The notes under the pieces were generated by a model that saw only the letters and a program-made list of their open reading frames with translations, had not been told where the DNA came from and ran no database searches. From JAGZEG01 sp963930185 (lineage in GTDB: Bacteria; Actinomycetota; Coriobacteriia; Coriobacteriales; UMGS124), in NCBI GenBank assembly GCA_963930185.1, contig CAWVLT010000002.1, positions 62,001 to 126,000 of the forward strand: DNA of 64,000 bases, read 5' to 3'. This document shows, piece after piece, positions 19,792 to 27,835 of this stretch. The position numbers were made by a program, and so were the translations under genes. Each line of letters starts with the position of its first letter. The first letter of the stretch is position 1.

Positions 19792-19820
19792 ATCTGACAC
19801 CACATGTCAGATTTTGTCAA
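19792..19820 (-). promoter_or_regulatory. Palindrome overlapping a TTGACA box upstream of the adhesin
   Basis: ATCTGACA (19792-19799) and TGTCAGAT (19805-19812) form a perfect 8-bp inverted repeat with a 5-base spacer. A consensus -35 hexamer TTGACA on the minus strand lies at 19815-19820, but the -10 17 bases on is poor. Further TCTGACA/TGTCAGA copies occur at about 19691 and 19705. The 387-bp gap 19539-19925 otherwise holds no gene. An operator controlling the adhesin is plausible but unproven. Confidence 0.4.
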
Positions 19821-19925
19821 AAGTGGTGCCATTATCGTCAGATGCGACTTATTTATGGTGTTTGTGTGTGTTTAAGGCTTTTCTCAGATTTAGCAGGCCA
19901 CATCTGTTAAGCGTCTTCGCCTCTG

Positions 19926-20621
19926 CTACCTAGCGCCCGATGGGTTCGCGTCCTCCTCCGGCAGCAGCAGCGGGCACACCAGCTTGGTGAAAAGGGCAAG
20001 CCATGCCAGGGAGATGAGGAAGCCCGCCAGCACGTCCGACGCATAGTGGACGCCGAGGTACACCCGGCTCACGCCGATGCCCACGATCGTCAGCGACAGG
20101 CAGCAGCACCAGAGCCAGCGCTTGACGTTGTCCTTCTCGTAATGCCAGATCAGATAGACGAGAAAGCCATAGAACGCCATCGCCACCATAGAGTGGCCCG
20201 ACGGGAAACTGTACCCCGTCTCGTCTATGAGGCGAAAGCCCTCCGGCCGCGGGCGATGGATGAGGAACTTGAGAACCTGGTTGATGGCCAAGGCACCAGC
20301 GAGGTTAAGCGCCATGGCGATGCCGGGCCTGCGTCCCGGCGCGAAGGCGGCCGCAACGACCCATACCGTCACCAGGGCAAGTGGCGCGGCCAGCTCGGTC
20401 ACGCTCGTCATGAACGGGGTGAGGGCGTCGTTGCGCAGCGTCTCGACCAGCAGCGAGTAGGCTGCCGTGTCAAGCTTCATGATCTCGCCCTCGCCAAGCT
20501 CCTCGAGCATCCACAGCACCACGACGGCCGCCACGACGATGATGATGAGGCGCAGGTTCTTGTACAGAAGGTCACCGAGCAGACTGCCGACCTCCCTCAG
20601 GGAGAGGCCGCGCCCCGGCAT
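19926..20621 (-). CDS. PAP2-family membrane phosphatase
   Basis: 231 residues from the chosen ATG, which follows AGAGGGG by 7 bases; an ATG at 20657 (MEGGSNDERG) with a weaker site would add 12 residues. The type 2 phosphatidic acid phosphatase superfamily removes phosphate from lipid phosphates such as phosphatidate or undecaprenyl diphosphate. All three signature motifs are present in order: KFLIHRPRP (KxxxxxxRP), FPSGHSM (PSGH) and SRVYLGVHYASDV (SRxxxxxHxxxD). There are about five to six membrane helices, beginning with LRLIIIVVAAVVVLWML. The substrate is uncertain; undecaprenyl-diphosphate recycling is a common role. It lies upstream of the adhesin on the same strand with a 387-bp gap, so separate transcription is likely. 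Confidence 0.88.
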   Translation of the reverse strand: MPGRGLSLREVGSLLGDLLYKNLRLIIIVVAAVVVLWMLEELGEGEIMKLDTAAYSLLVETLRNDALTPFMTSVTELAAPLALVTVWVVAAAFAPGRRPGIAMALNLAGALAINQVLKFLIHRPRPEGFRLIDETGYSFPSGHSMVAMAFYGFLVYLIWHYEKDNVKRWLWCCCLSLTIVGIGVSRVYLGVHYASDVLAGFLISLAWLALFTKLVCPLLLPEEDANPSGAR

Positions 20622-20657
20622 CTGCTTACCCCTCTCGTCGTTCGAACCACCCTCCAT

Positions 20658-21438
20658 TTCACCCTCGCTCTCCGTGAGACGTCCCACGCGCCATGCCTTC
20701 GCGCAGCGCGTAGCGTATGCCGCCGCGCCACGTGTGTCACCGCGCCGCGCGCGGCGCGCTTCACCGCATCGCACATGTCACGCCGCCGCACCGTACCGGC
20801 GCGATACGCTCCCATCTTGCCACATCGCTCGCCCGTACGGCGCGCACGTGCATCGCCAGACGCCCATCCTAGCCAGTTTTTCGAACTTGTAGGCACGGAA
20901 ACGCTCCCGTGGGCAGCCGGCACGGCCATCATCGCCCAGCATAGTCCAAACCTTCATACAAAACTAGAGGTGCATGGTTCGTCTGACCCACCACCGCAAG
21001 CGTCTCCGGCCTCCCCTAGCCCCGTAGCCTGCCTACAACCTCCGAAAAGTGCCAAAACTCTCAAGAGAAGCCTACACGTGAATCTGACCGTGACCCAGCC
21101 CTCAAGGCAACGTAGCAGGTTTTGGCAAAAGCGATGCTCGTCCAACACCTTTTCCAGCGCCTTTCGTAAAACGGCCACCAAAAGGGCCCACAAGCGTTTA
21201 CTATATAAGCCTGTGCCGCAGAGCCTCACCGCGGGACGCCGCCACACCGCAAGACGCTGCCACAACCGCGCGGAACCACCGCGCCGTGGCGCCACCGCCG
21301 CGATGCGATACCGGTGCACCCGCATCACGTCTCTGCCGGCCCTTGTTTAATCTGCCAGCCTCTACGCTACTTCTACGCTACTAATATATGCGTGGCGCAC
21401 GCCACGCCGCACCCGGGCTCCACGACGAAGGGCACCAC
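20658..21438. other. Long gene-free region between PAP2 and the helicase
   Basis: No open frame here has a ribosome site or family resemblance. The region is GC-rich with a CGCGCCGCGCGCGGCGCG palindrome near 20745. TGCCAAAAC (about 21050) and GTTTTGGCA (about 21118) form a 9-bp inverted pair about 60 bp apart. GACGCCGCCACACCGCAA is followed directly by the near-copy GACGCTGCCACAACCGCG near 21236. TTTACTATATAAG at about 21197 resembles a -10 region for the helicase, without a clear -35. Confidence 0.5.
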
Positions 21439-24186
21439 ATGACAGACCTCGCGCATCCGACAACTCCATTGACCCCGCAGGCCACGGCAGACCCGCAGGC
21501 TTCGCCGGCCCCACACGCCTCGCCTGCCCCCCAGTCCGCGCAGCAGGCGCAGGACCTCGCCGGCGAGCCACAGGGCGCGGCCGACGCCTCGGACTTCGGG
21601 TCGCTCGGCCAGCTCGTGCCCGACCTGTGGTTCGATCCCGAGGAGTGGCCCGACTACGAGCCCGAGCCGGCGCTTTCGGGCGACGAGGCACTCGAGCGCT
21701 TCCTCGAGTGGGTGATAGAGCGCGGCATCGAGCCATGGGAGCACCAGGAGGAGGCCCTCATGGACCTCGCGCTGGGCAACCACGTGATCCTGGGCACGCC
21801 CACCGGCTCGGGCAAGTCGCTCGTCGCGCTGGGCATGCACTTCATGGCGATGTGCGCGGGTAAGCGCTCCTACTACACCGCCCCCATCAAGGCTCTGGTG
21901 AGCGAGAAGTTCTTCAGCCTGGTCGAGGTGCTCGGCCGCGAGAACGTGGGCATGATCACCGGCGACACCCACATCAACAGCCAGGCGCCGGTCATCTGCT
22001 GCACGGCCGAGATCCTCGCCAACCAGGCGCTGCGCGAGGGCGAGGGCTGCGACGTTGCCTGCGTGGCCATGGACGAGTTCCACTTCTACAGCGACCCCGA
22101 CCGCGGCTGGGCGTGGCAGGTGCCGCTGCTCACGCTGCCGAACACGCAGTTTTTGCTCATGAGCGCCACGCTGGGCGACGTCTCGCAGATCGCCGCGTCG
22201 CTCAAGGAGCGCACCGGCGTTGACGTCGACGTGATCGACAACGCGCAGCGCCCCGTGCCGCTCTCCTACGAGTACGTGGAGACGCCTCTCGAGGGCACCG
22301 TCGAGCTCGCGCTGCGCCGCGGTCAGGCGCCGCTGTACATCGTGCACGTCTCGCAGGACGCCGCCCTCAACAGCGCGCAGGCGCTGGCCAGCTATGGCGT
22401 GGCCACCAAGGACCAGCGCGAGACGGTGAAGGACGCCATCAAGGGGACGCGCTTCACCACCGCGTTCGGCAAGATCCTCCAGCGCCTGCTGGGCTGCGGC
22501 GTGGGCGTGCACCACGCCGGCATGCTCCCCCGCTACCGCCTGCTCGTGGAGAAGCTGGCCCAGCAGGGTCTCTTGCCGGTGATCTGTGGCACCGACACGC
22601 TGGGGGTGGGCATCAACGTGCCCATCCACACCGTGCTGCTCACTCAGCTCACCAAGTTCGACGGGCACCACATGCGCCGCCTGCGCTCGCGCGAGTTCCA
22701 CCAGATCGCCGGTCGCGCGGGGCGCTCGGGCTTCGATACCGAGGGGCTGGTCATCGCCGAGGCGCCCGAGCACGACATCGAGAACGCCAAGGCGCTGGCC
22801 AAGGCCGGCGGCGACCCCAAGAAGGAAAAGAAGATCAAGAAGAAGCAGCCGCCCGAGGGCTTCGTGGGCTGGAACAAGCAGACGTTCGAGAAGCTCATCG
22901 CCTCGGTGCCCGAGACGCTCAAGCCGCGTCTGCGCATCACCCACTCCATGGTGCTGGCCGAGGTGGAGCAGGGCGGCGACGCCTGGGCGCGCGTGGCCAA
23001 GCTCATCGCCGACTCCGCGCAGACCGACGAGGAGAAGGCCAAGCTCGTGGCGCGGGCTCAGGAGATCTTCGCCACCCTCATCGACGCCGGCGTGGTGGAG
23101 AAGCGCGTGGCCGAGGACGGGTCTGACGAATATCTGACGACCGTTGACCTGCCAGACGACTTCGCCCTCGACCAGCCTCTGTCGCCGTTTTTGCTGGCGG
23201 CCTTGGAGCTGCTCGACCCGGGCAGCGAGACCTACGCCCTGGACGTGATCTCGATGGTGGAGGCCACGCTGGAGGACCCCCGCCAGATCCTGCGCGTGCA
23301 GGAGAAGCGGGCCAAGGACCACGCCATCGCCGAGATGAAGGCCGATGGCGTGGAGTACGAGGAGCGCCTGGAGCGCCTGGCCGACGTCACCTACCCCAAG
23401 CCCCTTGAGGACCTGCTCGAGGCCGCCTTTGACCAGTACTGCGAGAAGGTTCCCTGGGCGCGCGACTACACGCTGAGCCCCAAGTCGATCCTGCGCGACA
23501 TGCTCGAGACCGCCGCCGACTTCAAGGGTTATGTGTCGGCCCTGGGCGCGGCGCGCTTCGAGGGCATCCTGCTGCGCTATCTGTCGGAGGCCTATCGCTC
23601 GTTGGACCGGACGATCCCCCTCGACAAGCGCGACGACCAGCTCAACGACATCGTGTCGTGGCTAGGCGTGGTGGTGCGCTCGGTGGACTCCAGTCTGGTG
23701 GACGAGTGGGCCAACGCCGGCGCGACCTTGGACGCGGCGCCTCCCCAGCTGGCGGAGCAGGTCGTGGCCGACCGGCGCGGCCTCACGGTGCTCGTGCGCA
23801 ACGCCCTCATGCGACGCGTGCGCCTGGCGGCCGCCGGCAACGTCAAGGAGTTGGCCGGTCTGGACAGCGCCTGGGGCATGGGCGAGGCGAAGTGGCGCCA
23901 GGCCCTGGAAGGCTATGCCGAGGAACACGACGAGATCCTGCTCGACGCCGACGCCCGCTCCAACGCCTTCTTCTCGGTGGACGAGCGCGACGAGAAGGCG
24001 CGTCACGTGTGGCACGTGCACCAGATCTTCAGCGACCCCGAGGGTGACCACGACTTTGGCATCATGGCGGACGTGGACCTGGACGCCACCCAGCAGGAGG
24101 GCGAAGTGGTGTTCGAGAACTACCACGTGGGCTTCGTCGAGGACCTTATGGAGGCAGCCCGCGTGGCACAAGGCGAAGAAGAGTAG
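21439..24186 (+). CDS. DEAD/DEAH-box (Ski2-like) RNA helicase with DUF3516 C-terminus
   Basis: 915 residues from the ATG at 21439, which has GAAGGG upstream; an in-frame ATG 17 codons earlier has no ribosome site. After a Pro/Ala-rich, probably disordered N-terminus (about 1-60) come the superfamily 2 motifs: LGTPTGSGKS (Walker A, about 119-127), DEFH (212-215, in place of DEVH/DExH), MSATLGD (motif III), HHAGMLPRYR, GTDTLGVGINVP, and QIAGRAGRSG (motif VI). The remaining 400 residues fit DUF3516, seen in actinobacterial HelY-like helicases. The likely job is ATP-driven RNA unwinding in RNA turnover or ribosome metabolism; the target is unknown. It is monocistronic, ending at a large hairpin shared with the convergent thpR. 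Confidence 0.88.
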   Translation: MTDLAHPTTPLTPQATADPQASPAPHASPAPQSAQQAQDLAGEPQGAADASDFGSLGQLVPDLWFDPEEWPDYEPEPALSGDEALERFLEWVIERGIEPWEHQEEALMDLALGNHVILGTPTGSGKSLVALGMHFMAMCAGKRSYYTAPIKALVSEKFFSLVEVLGRENVGMITGDTHINSQAPVICCTAEILANQALREGEGCDVACVAMDEFHFYSDPDRGWAWQVPLLTLPNTQFLLMSATLGDVSQIAASLKERTGVDVDVIDNAQRPVPLSYEYVETPLEGTVELALRRGQAPLYIVHVSQDAALNSAQALASYGVATKDQRETVKDAIKGTRFTTAFGKILQRLLGCGVGVHHAGMLPRYRLLVEKLAQQGLLPVICGTDTLGVGINVPIHTVLLTQLTKFDGHHMRRLRSREFHQIAGRAGRSGFDTEGLVIAEAPEHDIENAKALAKAGGDPKKEKKIKKKQPPEGFVGWNKQTFEKLIASVPETLKPRLRITHSMVLAEVEQGGDAWARVAKLIADSAQTDEEKAKLVARAQEIFATLIDAGVVEKRVAEDGSDEYLTTVDLPDDFALDQPLSPFLLAALELLDPGSETYALDVISMVEATLEDPRQILRVQEKRAKDHAIAEMKADGVEYEERLERLADVTYPKPLEDLLEAAFDQYCEKVPWARDYTLSPKSILRDMLETAADFKGYVSALGAARFEGILLRYLSEAYRSLDRTIPLDKRDDQLNDIVSWLGVVVRSVDSSLVDEWANAGATLDAAPPQLAEQVVADRRGLTVLVRNALMRRVRLAAAGNVKELAGLDSAWGMGEAKWRQALEGYAEEHDEILLDADARSNAFFSVDERDEKARHVWHVHQIFSDPEGDHDFGIMADVDLDATQQEGEVVFENYHVGFVEDLMEAARVAQGEEE

Positions 24187-24236
24187 CCGGCACAACCAAA
24201 GAGTAGCCGACGCACGCAGCGACCGGCAAAACGCAA

Positions 24237-24302
24237 CGAGGGCAACTATCTGGACAAAAATCGGCTTCTGGAAGCCGAAAAACGTCCGAATAGTTACCCT
24301 CG
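24237..24302. terminator. 66-base near-perfect hairpin between convergent genes
   Basis: CGAGGGCAACTAT (24237-24249) pairs with ATAGTTACCCTCG (24290-24302) with one mismatch; inside it TGGAC pairs with GTCC and TCGGCTTC with GAAGCCGA around a two-base TG loop. The helicase ends upstream and thpR ends downstream on the opposite strand, so a bidirectional terminator is likely. The left half, GGACAAAAATCGGCTTCTGG, resembles the arm of element C (GGACAAAAATGACGGTTGTG), so it may be a collapsed member of that family. Confidence 0.55.
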
Positions 24303-24399
24303 CGGGTTAATTGCTCCTATGGGCAACCCCCCTCTGGCAACCATTCCCACGAGCGCCTCGATCGGAGGCGTCAGCTGCCTCGCCGTTCCTGCCGCTCCC

Positions 24400-24927
24400 C
24401 TACTCCAGCTCCACCGTATACAGCGGCTTGTATTCAGCACCCTGCTGGCTGAGAATACTGCGGAATAGCGTGACGCGCGAGGCCGCGGCCGGCAGGGGGA
24501 ACTCGAGCACGGGCAGCTGGCCGCGCGGGATGCGCACCCGCCTGCCGAGGGTGACATGCGGGCGAAACGGCTTGTCCTCAAACGGCAGGCCGCGGGCGGA
24601 GAGCTCGCCGCGCACACGCTCGGCCAAGCCGACCAGCTCCGGCGTGGCCGCAAGCCCCATCCACAAGGTCGCGTTCTGAGACCGGCCGAATTTGCCCAGC
24701 CCCTCGGCGCGCAGCTCGATGGGGCCGACACCCGCGCAGGCAGTGTCGAGCACCCCCACAGCGTCGGCGCCCTGCGCCTCCCCGATCTCACCGAGAAACG
24801 CGAGCGTCACGTGGTAGTTCTCGTAAGGTACGAAGCGCCCCTCGCACGCAAGCGCCAACCTCCGCGACACGGCGGCGACCTCCGAGCGCATCTCGTCGGG
24901 AAGCTCGAGAGCCACAAACGCACGCAT
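24400..24927 (-). CDS. thpR: RNA 2',3'-cyclic phosphodiesterase (2H family)
   Basis: 175 residues. ThpR opens 2',3'-cyclic phosphate ends of RNA to 2'-phosphates and was first known as a 2'-5' RNA ligase. Both catalytic HxT tetrapeptides of the 2H superfamily are present: H39-VT within YHVTLAFLGEI, and H124-VT within RPHVTLGRRV. The opening MRAFVALELPDEM is typical. The ATG at 24927 has GGGGGAG 8 bases upstream; a GTG three codons earlier would overlap that site and is less likely. The gene is convergent with the helicase and divergent from the toxin-antitoxin operon that follows. Confidence 0.92.
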   Translation of the reverse strand: MRAFVALELPDEMRSEVAAVSRRLALACEGRFVPYENYHVTLAFLGEIGEAQGADAVGVLDTACAGVGPIELRAEGLGKFGRSQNATLWMGLAATPELVGLAERVRGELSARGLPFEDKPFRPHVTLGRRVRIPRGQLPVLEFPLPAAASRVTLFRSILSQQGAEYKPLYTVELE

Positions 24928-25022
24928 ACCAACCACTCCCCCGCTCGCCTACAAACCTCGCCCGCAAGCACCTCATCCGACATCATCTTACCCAGAGACT
25001 AGGCCGCGCATCCCTCGGACCA

Positions 25023-25031
25023 TGCTATACT
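25023..25031 (+). promoter_or_regulatory. Extended -10 promoter element of toxin-antitoxin operon 1
   Basis: TGCTATACT is an extended -10 (TGnTATACT), 48 bases upstream of the antitoxin ATG. The same nine bases occur upstream of the paralogous operon 2 (36064-36072, minus strand). No good -35 is visible, as is common with extended -10 promoters. Confidence 0.5.
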
Positions 25032-25078
25032 GTGTACCAAACAGGCAACAACGCACGTTCGACCAAGGAGGCCAGCGA

Positions 25079-25474
25079 ATGCCGCATGCAGCACCCCTCG
25101 CGAACGCCGCACCGTCAACGCAGATGAACACGCGCATCGACCTTGCCCTCAAACGTCAGGGCGACGCCGTCCTCAGGCGGCACGGGATCTCCCCCTCGCA
25201 GGCGGTTAGGGCCCTGTGGGACTACCTCGCCGAAAAGGACGACTTGCCACCGTTCATGAGAGAGCGCAGGCAGAAAGAAAGCGAACGGGAGCAGGAGCAA
25301 ATCGACAGGCTGGTCGATAACGGGAAGGGCCTTGCCCTGCGACTGGCAATCGAGGGCGGCCTCATCGACGCAGAGCAATGGGAGCAGCGCCCGATCGCCC
25401 TGCTTGACCATGACGCCCTCAAAAACCAGATATACGAATGGAAACTTGATGACTACCATGCATGCCTTGGATAA
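25079..25474 (+). CDS. RelB/DinJ-like antitoxin, partner of a PIN toxin
   Basis: 131 residues, starting at the ATG 8 bases after a full AAGGAGG. A ribbon-helix-helix-like N-terminus (MNTRIDLALKRQGDAVLRRH) leads to the motif GISPSQAVRALWDYL...DLPPFM, the pattern of RelB/DinJ antitoxins. The acidic, charged C-terminal half would wrap the toxin. It overlaps the next gene by 26 bases, so translation is coupled. The same motif is in the antitoxin at 35.6-36.0 kb (GLSPSQVVRILWEYL), so these are paralogues. As known for the family, it should bind its own promoter and repress it; operator details are not proven. Confidence 0.85.
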   Translation: MPHAAPLANAAPSTQMNTRIDLALKRQGDAVLRRHGISPSQAVRALWDYLAEKDDLPPFMRERRQKESEREQEQIDRLVDNGKGLALRLAIEGGLIDAEQWEQRPIALLDHDALKNQIYEWKLDDYHACLG

Positions 25475-26003
25475 GAACCCTCCCTCCCGCCTTGAGAAAA
25501 AACGGCCAAATACACCAATCTTTCTCTTTGATACCAACGTGTGGGTCGACTATTTTCTCGGCCGTCCCGAAGCCATTCAGGCAATCACCGACCTCATCAA
25601 GTTGATCAAAAAGAACCACCTATCCATAGCTACGACTGTCTCGATAAAGAAAGACGTATTCTACATAGTATCCCGAGAGCTCAGAAGGCTCGCCCTGACG
25701 CAGATGCAGCAGGAGGGCTGTGACAAGGGGGGCCGCGTGCCATCCCAACAGTCATTCACCCAAGTCGCATGGGCAACGCTCGACCAGATGGATAACCTCG
25801 CGACAATCGTCCCCATGGGCATGCGGGAGGACTTCTACGCGCGCAATCTCCGCAAGGACCTGAGCGGCTACGAGGACGACACCATCCTTGCCACGGCGAA
25901 GTCGATCAATGCCGAGCGCCTCATAACGAGCGACCGCAGAATGCTCGACAGATTTCCCGAGCTCTGCATGACACCTGCGCAGGCCCTGGAGATACTTGAC
26001 TGA
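25449..26003 (+). CDS. PIN-domain toxin (probable endoribonuclease)
   Basis: 184 residues from the ATG at 25449, inside the antitoxin end; an ATG at 25458 is also possible. PIN domains are Mg-dependent RNases; toxins of this type cleave tRNA or rRNA. The acidic residues expected in the active site are visible: Asp28 in FLFDTNVWVDYF, the YEDDTILATA block, and ITSDRRMLDRF near the C-terminus. The closest relative in the window is the toxin at 35.1-35.6 kb (FLIDTNVWMDYF, YEDDILLGVAY). The base composition is less GC-rich than the neighbours, consistent with transfer of the cassette. Confidence 0.87.
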   Translation: MTTMHALDKNPPSRLEKKRPNTPIFLFDTNVWVDYFLGRPEAIQAITDLIKLIKKNHLSIATTVSIKKDVFYIVSRELRRLALTQMQQEGCDKGGRVPSQQSFTQVAWATLDQMDNLATIVPMGMREDFYARNLRKDLSGYEDDTILATAKSINAERLITSDRRMLDRFPELCMTPAQALEILD

Positions 26004-26100
26004 TTACGCGGTGCTTTAGGAAGGCGGTTTAGAGGCAAAGCGGATGTGATCAGACCCACAATCCCGCTCAAAACGAGATCTATGAGACGAGGCTGGTCCC

Positions 26101-26526
26101 CTATCCCCGCACGCCCTGCACCCGCTCGAGGCGCATGGCGACAAGCCGCCCGCCTTCGTTGCCGGCGGCATCGCTCGCGCCGTCTCCCTCCACGCCGTCC
26201 CCGCCCGCGGCGCCGGCGTCACTCGCACCTCCGCGGCCTCGCGCTCGCCCCGGCCGTGCCTGCGTCTCAACGAGCACCCACTCGTCATCCACATCTCTGA
26301 TGACGCCCGTGAGCTCGGTCGCTGGATTCGCCAGAATGCTCGCATCCGTCAGCGCAAGCGCACAAGTCGTGCCGATGCGCGCCTCCAGCATCGAGCGCAT
26401 TTCACCCGAACGCCCCGAGTCCCGCTCGGTAAGCCTGCGTAAGTCCTTCTTGGTCGCCATGGTGGTCATGATGTAGATGACCAGGGCGAACGTCATTATG
26501 CTGAACACATAGGCGATGTCCTCCAC
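26101..26526 (-). CDS. Small membrane protein coupled to the XRE regulator
   Basis: About 141 residues from a GTG two bases after the regulator's stop, with GGGGAGGAG 6 bases upstream, so translation is coupled. One membrane helix (IAYVFSIMTFALVIYIMTTMA) near the N-terminus is followed by a charged coiled segment and then LALTDASILANPATELTGV with VDDEWVLVETQ. That last piece resembles the C-terminal half of the regulator (TIELADDDEAILKNVEVLDV, DGWVRVLE), suggesting a shared small beta-barrel fold. The tail is Gly/Asp/Ala-rich. The function is not known; a membrane anchor or signal input for the regulator is a guess from position. Confidence 0.65.
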   Translation of the reverse strand: MEDIAYVFSIMTFALVIYIMTTMATKKDLRRLTERDSGRSGEMRSMLEARIGTTCALALTDASILANPATELTGVIRDVDDEWVLVETQARPGRARGRGGASDAGAAGGDGVEGDGASDAAGNEGGRLVAMRLERVQGVRG

Positions 26527-26528
26527 GG

Positions 26529-26951
26529 TCAGCTCCTCCCCTCGCAGGCAACGCCGACGATGTCTGCCATGTCGATGAGTCGGATCGTTCGCCCCTCGAG
26601 CACGCGAACCCACCCGTCGCTTACGTCAAGCACCTCGACGTTCTTTAGGATTGCCTCGTCATCGTCCGCCAGCTCGATGGTAACAACCTCGCCCACGAGG
26701 ACGCGCAGCACGTGCAGGTCACGCCCGCAGCCACGTCGTTCGGAGCTGCGGATGTCCACCTCGTCGCTTGCCAGGTCATCGAGGGTCACGCCGTAGAGCC
26801 GTGCCAGCTCGGACGCCTTGTCAAGCGCGGGCGCACCCTGTCCCAGCTCCCAGTTGGATATGGTCTGCCTCGTCACCCCGATGGCGTCGGCCACCTCCTG
26901 CTGGCTCATGCCCGCACGCCTGCGCAGCGTGAGAAGCTTGTCCTGGATCAT
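26529..26951 (-). CDS. XRE-family transcriptional regulator with C-terminal beta domain
   Basis: 140 residues. The N-terminal helix-turn-helix is clear: LLTLRRRAGMSQQEVADAIG then VTRQTISNWELGQGAP and LARLYGVTLDDL. From about residue 75 comes a beta-rich domain (LHVLRVLVGEVVTIELADDD, then GWVRVLEGRTIRLIDMADI) that could bind a ligand or the membrane partner. The ATG has a GGGAG site. The gene is followed at two bases by the membrane protein and is preceded by a long gap holding repeat element A. Target genes are unknown; autoregulation is likely by family. Confidence 0.85.
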   Translation of the reverse strand: MIQDKLLTLRRRAGMSQQEVADAIGVTRQTISNWELGQGAPALDKASELARLYGVTLDDLASDEVDIRSSERRGCGRDLHVLRVLVGEVVTIELADDDEAILKNVEVLDVSDGWVRVLEGRTIRLIDMADIVGVACEGRS

Positions 26952-27284
26952 GCGGTCTCCCGTCTTGTTGGATCGAGCGCCGGCATCCGCGGCGCGTGCC
27001 GTCCGGTATGACAAGCGTCGCTCGGCGTGCCAAATCTCACCCGGCAAGCCAACAACCCACCAATCGCCTGTCGTCACCATTCTCCCAGCCACATACCGTG
27101 AACGCCAGCAAAACCACTTGGCAAATCGTCAAATCAAGTAGGCACAGACGCTGGGTAGGGGCTGTCTGGCCAGTAGAGGCGCGCCATTCGACAAGGAGAC
27201 ATATCGAGGAAACGTGACGCCGTGCGCGTTCGGCGCATATCGCAGCTGCGGTTTCCTCATCAAAATGATAGTACACAACGGCTC

Positions 27285-27512
27285 GCGCATGAAAAATCTT
27301 TTCTGATGGACAAACTTTTCGGTTGTGAGAAGATTGGGGATGCGCCCGACAGACACCCATGCATACCGAAGAAAGCTTACGAACCCGTTACCTGCGCTTT
27401 TTCTGCGAGCCAAATTGAAAAACGAATCTCTTGGATGCGTCGGCGCAACTCGACACGGCAAATCCTCTCCCAACCGATAATTTTGTCCATCACAGGAAGA
27501 TTTTGGCGCACG
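27285..27512 (+). repeat. Intergenic element A (228 bp): conserved inverted arms, variable core
   Basis: The left arm runs GCGCATGAAAAATCTT then GATGGACAAA, CGGTTGTGAGAAGATT. The right arm holds CTCTCCCAACCG, ATTTTGTCCATC and AAGATTTTGGCGCACG, the inverted counterpart. About 130 bp between the arms shows no gene. Arms match elements B and C, in the same orientation. It lies in the 884-bp gap between the XRE gene and the flavoprotein; the rest of that gap holds a terminator and a small tandem repeat. Confidence 0.85.
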
Positions 27513-27644
27513 AGAGGGCCTCGACGCCACAAGGGGCCGGTCGGCTCCGCCAACGCCCTCGCCTGCGCATGGGGCGGACGATCCATAACGCCAGAACCGC
27601 CACGCGCAAAGGCCAAGGCGCGGGCCACAGGCGCTGACATGCAA

Positions 27645-27683
27645 GCAAAAAGGGCGGACGCGCCTCGCAAGACGCGTCCGCCC
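27645..27683 (-). terminator. Terminator of the 27.8-29.6 kb flavoprotein gene
   Basis: GGGCGGACGCG (27652-27662) pairs perfectly with CGCGTCCGCCC (27673-27683), with a 10-base loop. On the minus strand it is followed by CTTTTTGC. It stands about 150 bp beyond the stop codon. Confidence 0.8.
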
Positions 27684-27698
27684 ACATTGCCTCACATG

Positions 27699-27740
27699 CC
27701 GTGCATTGCTTACTGTGCATTGCTTACCGCACATTGCCTG
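27699..27740. repeat. Three 14-bp tandem repeats
   Basis: CCGTGCATTGCTTA, CTGTGCATTGCTTA and CCGCACATTGCCTG follow one another exactly. They lie between the flavoprotein stop and its terminator. Confidence 0.75.
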
Positions 27741-27835
27741 CCGTGCGCACCCGGTGCTGTGCGAGCCCGCTTACGGTCGGCCCTCACCAGGCCGCCCGTC
27801 GCAAAGGCCCGCGCCGTACCGAGACGCGCAATAGC

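Noticed and set aside
21388..21438. Upstream ATG for the helicase
   Set aside because: No ribosome site precedes it, while the ATG at 21439 has GAAGGG at suitable distance.
21373..23322. Long minus-strand open frame opposite the helicase
   Set aside because: The helicase on the plus strand has a full set of motifs; the opposite frame is low-complexity His/Leu/Gly/Arg sequence from high GC at third codon positions.
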